Under the pieces are notes generated by a model. It ran no database searches. It worked only from the letters and a program-made list of their open reading frames with translations, and was not told the DNA's origin. Of a stretch of DNA of 10,490 nt, positions 1 to 5,789 are shown in pieces (positions within the stretch are counted from its first letter, which is position 1; every line of letters starts with the position of its first letter). The DNA lies in assembly GCA_003222835.1 (NCBI GenBank), contig QHXE01000307.1, forward strand, positions 1-10,490, given 5' to 3'. Source of the stretch: Acidobacteriota bacterium. Its GTDB lineage: Bacteria; Acidobacteriota; Blastocatellia; Pyrinomonadales; Pyrinomonadaceae. The position numbers and the translations under genes were made by a program.

Positions 1-66
1 ATTTCGTGGGAAGTGGACGACAGCCGCGAGAGTATCTACCGCGAACGTGAAGATGCTCAGCTATGA
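1..66 (+). CDS. C-terminal tail of a probable antitoxin (partial)
   Basis: The reading frame is open from base 1 to a TGA at 64-66 and encodes about 21 residues ending in a charged stretch, SRESIYREREDAQL. Its stop overlaps the ATG of the PIN toxin gene by 4 nt (ATGA), the usual arrangement of a type II antitoxin-toxin operon with translational coupling. The antitoxin identity is inferred from that overlap and the toxin downstream; the DNA-binding N-terminal part lies outside the window, so the antitoxin family cannot be named. Confidence 0.6.
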   Translation: MSWEVDDSRESIYREREDAQL

Positions 67-503
67 GCTACCTCATCGATACGAACGTACTGGTCCGGCT
101 GGCACAACCAAGGAACCCGGATCAGAGGGAATCCCGTAGAGCGTTAAGAGTACTGCGACGGCGCCCAGACTTTCTCGGAATCATTCCCCAAAACCTGATC
201 GAATTTTGGGCAGTCGCAACTCGCCCGGCTTCTTCTAACGGCCTGGACTTGACTGTTGATGAAGCCGCGAGGTATATCGGCAAGCTCAAGGCGCTATTCA
301 CACTTCTGCCGGACAGCTCAGATATTTTTAATGAATGGGAAGGGCTGGTTCTTCAACATCAAGTGCTGGGCAAACAGGCTCATGACGCGCGTCTCGTCGC
401 CGCGATGAACGTCCACAAGCTTACACATTTGCTCACCTTCAACACTACCGACTTTAAGCGCTTCACTGGGATCACAGTCATCAGTCCAACAGAGGTAAAC
501 TGA
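63..503 (+). CDS. vapC: PIN-domain ribonuclease toxin, VapC-like
   Basis: A 146-residue protein of normal VapC length. PIN-domain nucleases use a cluster of acidic residues to bind Mg2+/Mn2+ and cut RNA; VapC toxins block translation by cleaving tRNA or rRNA. The acidic positions are visible: D6 in YLIDTN at the N-terminus, E47 in NLIEFW, D108 in AHDARLVAAM, and D130 in FNTTDF. No active-site residue is missing, so it should be catalytically competent. The ATG at 63 overlaps the stop of the upstream frame, so the toxin is probably translated together with its antitoxin, which would neutralise it and repress the operon. The RNA target cannot be told from the sequence. The next gene starts 12 nt downstream in the same frame, which may be coincidence. 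Confidence 0.88.
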   Translation: MSYLIDTNVLVRLAQPRNPDQRESRRALRVLRRRPDFLGIIPQNLIEFWAVATRPASSNGLDLTVDEAARYIGKLKALFTLLPDSSDIFNEWEGLVLQHQVLGKQAHDARLVAAMNVHKLTHLLTFNTTDFKRFTGITVISPTEVN

Positions 504-515
504 CCTGACGCTAAA

Positions 516-1295
516 ATGACGAAGGAATATCAAAGCATCAGATTCAACATCGACGACCGCGTCGCGCGGATTACCTTCGCGCGACCGCCGCTCAATGTCT
601 TCAACATCGCCATGATGAGGGAGATTGGCGATGCGTTGAACGAATGCGTTTCACGGCATGACCTGGCCGCAATTGTGTTCGACGCAGCGGATGGCACCCG
701 CGCGTTTAGTGCGGGCGTCGCCGTGGAAGAGCATCTGCCGGAAACGATCTTTCAGATGCTCGACTCGTTCCATTCGATCTTTCGCACCTTGGCGCAAATT
801 TCGAAACCGACGATTGCCGTCGTCGATGGGGCAGCGCTTGGCGGCGGTTGTGAGTTAGTGGCGGCGTGCGACATTGTCATTGCGAGTGAGCGCGCGCGAT
901 TTGGCCAGCCGGAAATTAAGCTTGGCGTCTTTCCGCCCGTGGCCGCCATCCTTCTGCCGCGTATCATAGGAGAAAAGCGGGCGCGCGAATTAATACTCAC
1001 CGGCGAGATGATCGACGCCGGCGAAGCTCGGCGACTCGGTCTGGTAAGTTACGTAGTCCTGACCGTCGAGCTTGAGCAAAAAACGGAGAGTCTTCTCGTC
1101 AAGCTTCGCGAGCTTTCCGCATCTTCACTGGCGATGACGCGCGCCGCGCTTGATCTTGGCGGTCGAAGTGGTTTTGAATCAGTGTTGACGGAAGTCGAGA
1201 ATCTTTATTTGAACGAGCTGATGAAGACTGAGGACGCGAGTGAAGGCGTGCACGCATTCATGGAGAAACGAAAACCTGAGTGGCGGAATAAGTAA
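516..1295 (+). CDS. Enoyl-CoA hydratase/isomerase (crotonase) family protein
   Basis: 259 residues, the usual single-domain crotonase length. These cytoplasmic enzymes hold acyl-CoA thioesters and stabilise an enolate in an oxyanion hole; most hydrate enoyl-CoA. The N-terminal motif RITFARPPLNVFNIAMM fits the CoA-binding region. The core GAALGGGCELVAACDIVIASE is followed by FGQPEIKLGVFPPVAAILLPRIIG. Both glutamates that act in hydration by classical crotonase are present (E113 in GCEL, E133 in QPE). The usual GAGGTQRL segment is replaced by FPPVAAILLPR; from memory this resembles cyclohexa-1,5-diene-1-carbonyl-CoA hydratase-like members, so the substrate may be a dienoyl or aromatic-derived CoA ester, but this is only suggestive. 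No good Shine-Dalgarno precedes the ATG. Its TAA overlaps the ATG of the M48 peptidase gene (TAATG). Confidence 0.9.
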   Translation: MTKEYQSIRFNIDDRVARITFARPPLNVFNIAMMREIGDALNECVSRHDLAAIVFDAADGTRAFSAGVAVEEHLPETIFQMLDSFHSIFRTLAQISKPTIAVVDGAALGGGCELVAACDIVIASERARFGQPEIKLGVFPPVAAILLPRIIGEKRARELILTGEMIDAGEARRLGLVSYVVLTVELEQKTESLLVKLRELSASSLAMTRAALDLGGRSGFESVLTEVENLYLNELMKTEDASEGVHAFMEKRKPEWRNK

Positions 1296-2383
1296 TGCCT
1301 CAACCTTATAGAAGAAATAGATCTTTGCTGCTCTCGATCTCGCTGCTGATCCAGCTGGTCGTAGCTCCGGTCTCAATTGCCCAACGCCAGCCTTCCCGAA
1401 ACGGCGCACACTCCACAACTACGCGCGAGCCGTTCAGCTCGGCGGACCGTCGGATAGTCGAACGGGCGATTGGCGCGACTTGTGCCGAGCGCGTTCGAGA
1501 TCCTTCCGGCAGCGTGCCCATCGATGAAATGCAGGCGCGACCTTCCTTGGCAGTGAGCAATCCTGAAGCCGTTACCGGTCTGCATCGCGCTGAGCGCTTG
1601 TTGCCCTCAACCAGAAAGCTGGTCGTCAATGCGATTATTCAACTGGCGAAGGAATATGATCTCTACGGCAGCGCGACGATGCAGACCAAAATCAATTCGG
1701 CCACCACACGGGTCGAAGCTGTGCGCCGCGTAAAGCCGGACGTCGACGCCCGTGACAACGCCTCGGTCGTTCTGCGCGACCCGCGCACGATCGAGTTCGG
1801 CACTATCTTTCTCGCCGGCTTGCGTTCAGACGAAGCCATGATCGGCGTCCTGGCCCACGAGTTGACGCACATCGCCAGCGGCCAGCCGGACGCTCTGAAA
1901 CCATTGTTTCGCGCCATCGGGCGGCGAGCCGCTACGCGCACCGGCTTGCGCATCCAGGGGCAGCGAGCCGAAGAGCTGTCGTGTGACCTGGTTGGAGCCC
2001 TCGCCGTTCGTGAATACATCAAAGAGACGCCAAGCTGGGAGCCTCTGCCGCGCCGTTTGGCTCGCGCTTTCGAACACAACTGTGTCGACGACGATGCTTC
2101 AGACGAAGATCATCTTTCGCCGCGCAACACGATTCGCGCCTTGTTTGCGCTCGAAGTCGGATTGGCGAACGAGATTCTAAGTGATGTTAATTTGAGCGCC
2201 CTTTGGCTGCGAGCAAACTTCGATCTAGTGCGCGGCGAATCTGTTGGTAAATCTAAGCATCATGATTTCTTCGCATTCACACCCTGCTTTAGCTGGGTGT
2301 CACCAGGCGACCATTGCCGATTCATTAACCGTTTTAACGGTTTCGACCGGGCGATGAAACCGTTAAAACGGTTAAGCGCGTAG
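1295..2383 (+). CDS. Exported M48-type zinc metallopeptidase with repeat-derived C-terminus
   Basis: 362 residues. A signal peptide is clear: RRNR, then a hydrophobic stretch around residues 11-27, with likely cleavage after SIA (near residue 29), so the enzyme probably acts in the periplasm. The zinc motif HELTH (H188, E189, H192) lies in VLAHELTHIASGQPD, and the third ligand is likely the glutamate of EELSCD (E227xxxD231), the M48 pattern. M48 peptidases with signal peptides are often envelope quality-control enzymes; the substrate is unknown. The ATG overlaps the stop of the hydratase gene by 1 nt, so translation is probably coupled. A conserved-looking LSPRNTIRALFALE segment (residues 274-287) probably lies near the ancestral end. 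Residues from about 327 onward (AFTPCFSWVSPG and beyond) are encoded by an inverted-repeat element and are unlikely to be part of the fold. Confidence 0.85.
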   Translation: MPQPYRRNRSLLLSISLLIQLVVAPVSIAQRQPSRNGAHSTTTREPFSSADRRIVERAIGATCAERVRDPSGSVPIDEMQARPSLAVSNPEAVTGLHRAERLLPSTRKLVVNAIIQLAKEYDLYGSATMQTKINSATTRVEAVRRVKPDVDARDNASVVLRDPRTIEFGTIFLAGLRSDEAMIGVLAHELTHIASGQPDALKPLFRAIGRRAATRTGLRIQGQRAEELSCDLVGALAVREYIKETPSWEPLPRRLARAFEHNCVDDDASDEDHLSPRNTIRALFALEVGLANEILSDVNLSALWLRANFDLVRGESVGKSKHHDFFAFTPCFSWVSPGDHCRFINRFNGFDRAMKPLKRLSA

Positions 2384-2424
2384 GTTCTTTTCGCCCGTCA
2401 CCCAGCTAAAGCAGGGTGTGAATG
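2274..2424. repeat. Nested inverted-repeat (REP/BIME-like) element
   Basis: The outer arms 2274-2299 and 2399-2424 are perfect 26-nt reverse complements. Each arm contains its own interrupted palindrome, caccctgctttagctgggtg, in which CACCC pairs with GGGTG and GCT with AGC. Further partial pairing (ggcga at 2306-2310 with tcgcc at 2391-2395) and a second pair of inverted arms lie inside. No ORF for a transposase is inside and no target-site duplication is obvious. This looks like a palindromic intergenic repeat or miniature element. It overlaps the 3' end of the M48 gene and ends about 58 bp before the next gene. As RNA it could fold into a long double hairpin and act as terminator or mRNA stabiliser, but there is no U-tract. 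Confidence 0.85.
2325..2375. repeat. Inner inverted repeat, palindromic 19-nt arms
   Basis: The arms 2325-2343 and 2357-2375 are perfect reverse complements over 19 nt (20 with the C2344/G2356 pair). Each arm is again self-palindromic: AACCGTT, TT, AACGGTT on the left and its complement on the right. The 12-nt centre is gaccgggcgat plus one base. It sits symmetrically inside the outer arms, so the whole structure has four self-complementary modules. It is read as the last codons of the M48 gene. Confidence 0.85.
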
Positions 2425-2470
2425 AGACGTCTTGGCGCGCCGGGTTTGATCTGACGAGCGACCTTCAAGC

Positions 2471-2476
2471 TATCTT
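2471..2476 (+). promoter_or_regulatory. Possible -10 box for a leaderless lipoprotein mRNA
   Basis: TATCTT fits the TANNNT pattern and ends 6 nt before the GTG start at 2483, so a transcript beginning 6-7 nt downstream would start at or next to the start codon. No Shine-Dalgarno is present, and this GTG is the only ATG/GTG/TTG in frame between the upstream stop (2447) and the signal peptide. A -35 match is weak (a TTGAT sequence lies about 20 nt upstream). Low confidence. Confidence 0.25.
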
Positions 2477-2482
2477 ACTTCA

Positions 2483-3682
2483 GTGGCAAGAACATTCTCA
2501 CTCTTGATTAGCTCGGTTCTACTCTTATCCGCAATCGCATGTCATATTGAGAGCGGACAAGAGAGACTGAGGCCTCGACAGTTGCGCGACGTTCCTTCGC
2601 GGGCGTTGGCTTTCAACTTTCAAGCCGACGTCGACCCACCTCAAGCGGTGACCGCTGACGAGGCAAAGATAGTCCCCGCGATTCAAGATGATTTCGACAA
2701 GCGCCATCCTGACTTTGCTCTTTTGCGGACCGTGGTTTCGCCGGACAATCAACGCGCACTGGCTCTCTACAACACCGCGGACGAACCATCGCAAACCTTT
2801 CGCATCGATCTCTACTCCGCGGACGGAACGTTTCTGCGTAACATGACGCCGCCCGATGTCGCGGTTGTTTTTCAGGATTCGGTAGTCTGGTCGGCGGACA
2901 GCAGCTTCATTGCTTTCGTTGGCCGCAAAAGTCTGAAGGCCGAAGCCAGTCCTACTCCTGCTGAAGAACTGGCGCCTATTGCTGCGGCTTCACCCGGAGC
3001 TTCTCCGGTTCAAACATCCTCTGTCTTGCCGGCGTTTGCGCCGGTGAAAGTTTTTAATACTGAACAGATTTATCTGTGCAACCGTGATGGTTACGATCTC
3101 AAGCCGCTCACGAGCCGCGACGGACTGATCTATTTCGCACTCTCGTGGGCGCCGGACAGCCATGCACTGGCTGCGCTCGCATGCAAAGAAGGCGAGTGGA
3201 ATGCGCGCGAGAAAGAGTTGAAGACTCCGGCCGGCCGGCCGCGAGTAATTTCGATCGACGGCCAGGAACGTTTGTTGGATGACGCGTTAGCTGAGGCCCC
3301 TCCAGTCTGGTCGCCTGACTCATCGAAGATCGCTACTGGGTTCGGCGTAGATATCGGCATCTATGACGCTGCCGGCAAGTCGCCGACGCAAGCGCGGATT
3401 GCGTTGCGCGAGCGGCTGCTTACGGCGTCGGCGGCTTTTGACGAGAAATCGTCGGCTGGAAAGAAGACGGCAGGAGAAGCATCGAACAATACTGCGGCGG
3501 CGGACAATACTGCGGGAATAATTCCGGTTTCATTTAATCCGATTGTGCGCATTGAGTGGCCGATGCCCGAAAAGCTTTATATCGAGACGGCCTACGTAAG
3601 CCTGCGCAGCGAACTAATCAAGACTTTTTCACGGTGGCACTTGTTGGTATTGAGTCCACAAGCGGCGGTGCTTGGCCGGTGA
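2483..3682 (+). CDS. Predicted lipoprotein with TolB/PD40-like beta-propeller repeats
   Basis: 399 residues starting with GTG. The N-terminus SLLISSVLLLSAIAC is a lipoprotein signal peptide with the lipid-modified cysteine probably at C20, so the protein is likely anchored in the inner or outer membrane. The body has PD40/WD40-like repeats recognisable by W-S/A-x-D-S: VVWSADSSFIAFVG (residues 134-147), LSWAPDSHALAAL (220-232) and PVWSPDSSKIATGFG (274-288); an earlier VSPDNQRALALY (85-96) is a more divergent copy. A Pro/Ala/Ser-rich insert (about 150-190) and an Ala/Asn-rich insert (about 318-345) are probably disordered loops. Such propellers usually bind proteins; no enzyme motif is visible. 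The specific role is unknown. It is separated from the M48 gene by 99 nt holding the right arm of the inverted repeat. Confidence 0.75.
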   Translation: MARTFSLLISSVLLLSAIACHIESGQERLRPRQLRDVPSRALAFNFQADVDPPQAVTADEAKIVPAIQDDFDKRHPDFALLRTVVSPDNQRALALYNTADEPSQTFRIDLYSADGTFLRNMTPPDVAVVFQDSVVWSADSSFIAFVGRKSLKAEASPTPAEELAPIAAASPGASPVQTSSVLPAFAPVKVFNTEQIYLCNRDGYDLKPLTSRDGLIYFALSWAPDSHALAALACKEGEWNAREKELKTPAGRPRVISIDGQERLLDDALAEAPPVWSPDSSKIATGFGVDIGIYDAAGKSPTQARIALRERLLTASAAFDEKSSAGKKTAGEASNNTAAADNTAGIIPVSFNPIVRIEWPMPEKLYIETAYVSLRSELIKTFSRWHLLVLSPQAAVLGR

Positions 3683-3691
3683 GGAGCCCGA

Positions 3692-3733
3692 TCATTTTCC
3701 ATTTGTCATTTTCCACTTGTCATTTTCCATTTG
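3692..3733. repeat. Three tandem 14-bp repeats
   Basis: The unit tcattttccatttg occurs head-to-tail at 3692-3705, 3706-3719 and 3720-3733, with one substitution (C for T at 3716) in the middle copy. It fills the gap between two convergent genes. Read on the - strand it gives the last codons and the TGA stop of the membrane protein gene (peptide MENDKWKMTNGK). Confidence 0.9.
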
Positions 3734-4282
3734 TTGCCTTGCGGGCCAGATCCATGAAAGCACAAGTCCGATCACCCAAAGCCCCGCGGCGACGACTGCG
3801 GCCATCACAACCCAAAATTTCCAGTAGCTGCTGAAGATATTTTCCCAGCCCGGCTGAATCCGATGCGCAACGTTCACGTTCAACTCTGGCGAAGTCGTCA
3901 AGCGTGCGGCGATTTGCATGAAGAGGTACCAGGCAAACGCGTAAATCCAGGCTATCCGATCCATGCGCACGCGGCGCAACACGATTAGCCCAACGATGAT
4001 TCCACCCACGTGCGCCAGAGTGGTTGAAAAGTAAAGACCGCTGGCAAGCAGCACGTAGCGAATCCAAACTGCCAAGCCTGGTATCGTCCAGATGGCCGCG
4101 GCGCGAATCAACTCCCGATGTCCCAGGAACAGTCCTGCCGCCAACAGCAAATCTCCGACGTTGCACATCCATAAAAGATTGCCGGCGTCACCGTAGCGCC
4201 AATAATGCCCCGCTTGGACGAGGAAAAAGCTTAGCGGCAGGAACCCAACCAAACGAAAGCGTGCATCCAGTCGCTCACCCAT
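3692..4282 (-). CDS. Hypothetical polytopic membrane protein
   Basis: About 197 residues from the ATG at 4282 (MGERLDARFRL); the frame stays open upstream to 4384, but those residues are not hydrophobic and look like leader. Roughly six membrane helices can be seen: LVGFLPLSFFLVQAG, NLLWMCNVGDLLLAAGLFL, AAAIWTIPGLAVWIRYVLLA, TLAHVGGIIVGLIVL, WIYAFAWYLFMQIAARL and FWVVMAAVVAAGLWVIGLVLSWIW. I do not recognise the family. The segment GHYWRYGDAGNLLWMCNVGDLLLAAGLFL is striking and may be a family signature. The last ~13 residues (MENDKWKMTNGK and stop) come from the 14-bp tandem repeats. It converges with the lipoprotein gene, 9 nt away. No clear Shine-Dalgarno is seen before 4282; an in-frame GTG about 21 nt upstream is an alternative. 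Confidence 0.7.
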   Translation of the reverse strand: MGERLDARFRLVGFLPLSFFLVQAGHYWRYGDAGNLLWMCNVGDLLLAAGLFLGHRELIRAAAIWTIPGLAVWIRYVLLASGLYFSTTLAHVGGIIVGLIVLRRVRMDRIAWIYAFAWYLFMQIAARLTTSPELNVNVAHRIQPGWENIFSSYWKFWVVMAAVVAAGLWVIGLVLSWIWPARQQMENDKWKMTNGK

Positions 4283-4407
4283 TTCGGCTAAGAATATCAC
4301 GCCTGAGTTTCGACGAAATCTTATGCAATGAAGTGTAGACACAACCCCGGCATTTGCGTTAGAGTAATGGCCCCCCAAAAGCACAAGCTAATAGCGAGTT
4401 TTAGGTG

Positions 4408-4421
4408 CGCACGCGCGTGCG
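4408..4421. promoter_or_regulatory. 14-bp perfect palindrome, possible operator
   Basis: CGCACGCGCGTGCG is its own reverse complement. It lies about 126 nt upstream of the membrane protein start and about 117-130 nt upstream of the regulator start. It could be a dimeric regulator site or simply a CG-rich palindrome; function is inferred only from symmetry and position. Confidence 0.3.
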
Positions 4422-4437
4422 TGATGGCCCCGGTGAT

Positions 4438-4449
4438 GGCAGCGCTGCC
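4438..4449. promoter_or_regulatory. 12-bp perfect palindrome, possible operator
   Basis: GGCAGCGCTGCC is its own reverse complement and lies 16 bp after the first palindrome. TGATGGC precedes it, and a similar GTGATGGCC occurs at 4421-4429, so the two symmetric sites share flanking bases. No regulator can be assigned. Confidence 0.3.
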
Positions 4450-4537
4450 CGTGAAACGAAAGTAATTTAGCCCTGCTCGCGCGTTGCTGCTTGGCGAAAA
4501 AGTGGCCGCACAGGATTGCCCTATTGTGATTCCTGAC

Positions 4538-5053
4538 ATGATGGTCCCATTGCGTCTGGCGGATTCAAACCAGACATCAATCGTTCCCGGTAAAGAACCA
4601 ACCTTGCCGATAGGGTCGTTTGCCAGGGGCCTGCCGAGGCGAAGAGACACAACGCACTTGCCAGGTCGCCGGCTAAATGTCCGAGGCTCGCAACTCAAAG
4701 TGTTGGTCGTTGATGACGTGAATGATGTGACCGAAATGATCGGGCTATTCTTGAAGCACGCCGGTTATGAAGTAAGCACGGCGGATTCGGCGCGCGCAGC
4801 TTTGCGGTTGGCAGGTGAAAGAGCTTTCGATCTGATTATCTCGGACATAGGGATGCCGGCGATGAACGGCTACGAACTGGCTGAGGCTTTACGGCGCATG
4901 CCGGATTATCGAGAGATTCCACTGATCGCGGTGACGGGTTACACCGAGTACGACGATCGTGGGCGCTCGTTGCGATCCGGCTTCAATGCCCACATGACCA
5001 AACCAATCGACCCTTCGCAATTGTTGAGTCTAATGAACGAGTTGCTTGGTTGA
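4538..5053 (+). CDS. Single-domain response regulator (receiver domain)
   Basis: The receiver domain starts at about 4694 (LKVLVVDD) and runs to the end, LLSLMNELLG. All phosphotransfer residues are present: the acidic pair DD in VLVVDDVND, the phospho-acceptor aspartate in IISDIGMP, the threonine in AVTGY and the lysine in TKPID. There is no output domain, so it likely acts by protein contact or phosphorelay, like CheY/Spo0F types, with an unlinked histidine kinase. The start is unsure. The frame is open from 4466, with TTG 4484, ATG 4538/4541, TTG 4607 and TTG 4658 as candidates, none with a clear Shine-Dalgarno. The ~50 residues before the domain (rich in Pro, Arg, Leu) are not recognisable and may be untranslated leader. 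Confidence 0.85.
   Translation: MMVPLRLADSNQTSIVPGKEPTLPIGSFARGLPRRRDTTHLPGRRLNVRGSQLKVLVVDDVNDVTEMIGLFLKHAGYEVSTADSARAALRLAGERAFDLIISDIGMPAMNGYELAEALRRMPDYREIPLIAVTGYTEYDDRGRSLRSGFNAHMTKPIDPSQLLSLMNELLG
4554..4575 (+). other. Hairpin-forming sequence in the regulator 5' region
   Basis: GTCTGG (4554-4559) and CCAGAC (4570-4575) form a 6-bp stem around a 10-nt loop. It lies in the poorly conserved-looking N-terminal extension of the response regulator. If translation starts at 4658, this would be in the mRNA leader. It is short and could be chance. Confidence 0.25.
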
Positions 5054-5112
5054 GTAGAGTCGCCTTCCGAAACTGCTTCTGGTCGGCGGCCCTTATATGC
5101 TAAGTTTCTCTC

Positions 5113-5337
5113 ATGAGCACTCTTACCGAAATACAAGCTGCCGCGGAGTTGCTGCCACCAGAGCAGAAGGAAGAGTTGTTTCGCTTTCTCGCCATGCGTT
5201 TGAGCTGCGCGGAAGAGCCAGCACGCCAAGCAACTCTCGTTCAAGGACCGCACAACACGCTGCTACTCGAGGCTCCGCCGGAAGCGCCACCGATGACCAC
5301 CGAAACAGTTAAGAGACTGCTCGAGGAGTTTCCGTGA
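5113..5337 (+). CDS. Small antitoxin-like protein preceding a PIN toxin
   Basis: 74 residues. The N-terminal half STLTEIQAAAELLPPEQKEELFRFLAMRL is a predicted helical segment of the sort common at the N-terminus of small antitoxin-like proteins (a leucine-rich helix pair around LPPEQ). The C-terminal tail is Pro/Glu-rich (EAPPEAPPMTTETVKRLLEEFP) and would be the toxin-binding, flexible part. The stop overlaps the GTG of the toxin gene by 4 nt (GTGA), which strongly suggests a toxin-antitoxin pair. It has no obvious DNA-binding fold, so autoregulation may work differently from VapB. A TATGCT hexamer at 5096-5101 could be the -10 box, giving a very short leader. No Shine-Dalgarno is seen. Confidence 0.7.
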   Translation: MSTLTEIQAAAELLPPEQKEELFRFLAMRLSCAEEPARQATLVQGPHNTLLLEAPPEAPPMTTETVKRLLEEFP

Positions 5338-5732
5338 AGAGCTGGTTGCTGGACGTCAATGTCCTGCTCGGCTGTTGTTGGAAAAACCACGCAGATCACA
5401 CGGCGTTATTCACCTGGTTAACAAGCGTCGATGAATGGGCCACTTGCCCAATTTCGGAATTGGGTTTTTTGCGTATCAGCATGACTATCGCGTATCGGGC
5501 TTCGTTTGAAGATGCGCGAAAATCGCTCTCTAGTTTGCGTTCGCTCGGCGCTCACCGTTTTCTGGTGGATGACATCGACATCGCCGCCCTGCCAGCCCTA
5601 GCGAGTTACAAAGAAACCACCGACGCGCATCTTGTTACGCTTGCAAAGCGACACGGACAAAAGTTGGCAACACTTGATACCGCCTTGATCGCTAAGCCAT
5701 GGGCGGTAGGAGTTGCGGAGAATCCACTCTAA
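5334..5732 (+). CDS. vapC: PIN-domain toxin of a second toxin-antitoxin pair
   Basis: 132 residues starting with GTG, overlapping the upstream stop by 4 nt. The PIN acidic residues are present: D7 in WLLDVNVLL, E42 in PISELGFLRI, D97 in TTDAHLVTLAKRHG and D115 in TLDTALI. It differs clearly from the PIN toxin at 63-503 in length and sequence (for instance SELGFLRIS instead of NLIEFWAVA), so it is a different subfamily, not a duplicate. Expected role is Mg2+-dependent RNA cleavage held in check by the small partner upstream; target unknown. Confidence 0.87.
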   Translation: MKSWLLDVNVLLGCCWKNHADHTALFTWLTSVDEWATCPISELGFLRISMTIAYRASFEDARKSLSSLRSLGAHRFLVDDIDIAALPALASYKETTDAHLVTLAKRHGQKLATLDTALIAKPWAVGVAENPL

Positions 5733-5789
5733 TAAGATGAAGTCGACCTTTCCTCGCCCTCATTGATTTGTTGACCATCTGAGGCAGCC

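Larger units (their letters stand above)
4283..4537. other. Divergent intergenic region with palindromes
   Basis: About 250 bases with no convincing gene between the - strand membrane protein and the + strand response regulator. It probably contains promoters for both, but I cannot place convincing -35/-10 pairs. It contains two perfect palindromes, annotated separately. A C-run (ccccccaaaa near 4371-4380) is the only other notable feature. No known riboswitch consensus was recognised. Confidence 0.5.

Noticed and set aside
501..515. The PIN toxin stop (TGA) and the hydratase ATG are in the same frame, with only four sense codons between; with a tRNA-Sec in the window, UGA readthrough would give a toxin-hydratase fusion.
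   Set aside because: There is no visible SECIS-like hairpin after the TGA, both proteins are complete on their own, and no reason for selenocysteine at that position.
2274..2424. Inverted repeat considered as an intrinsic terminator.
   Set aside because: The hairpins are strong but no U-rich tract follows either arm, and the gene's own stop lies inside the structure.
3692..3733. Tandem repeats considered as a CRISPR-like array.
   Set aside because: Units are directly adjacent without spacers and only 14 bp long.
4400..4500. Possible riboswitch (c-di-GMP type) upstream of the response regulator.
   Set aside because: The conserved sequence blocks of known classes that I could recall are not present.
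4321..4698. 125-residue open frame on the - strand across the divergent gap.
   Set aside because: No recognisable domain, no ribosome site, composition looks like a shadow, and it overlaps both the membrane protein 5' region and the regulator extension.
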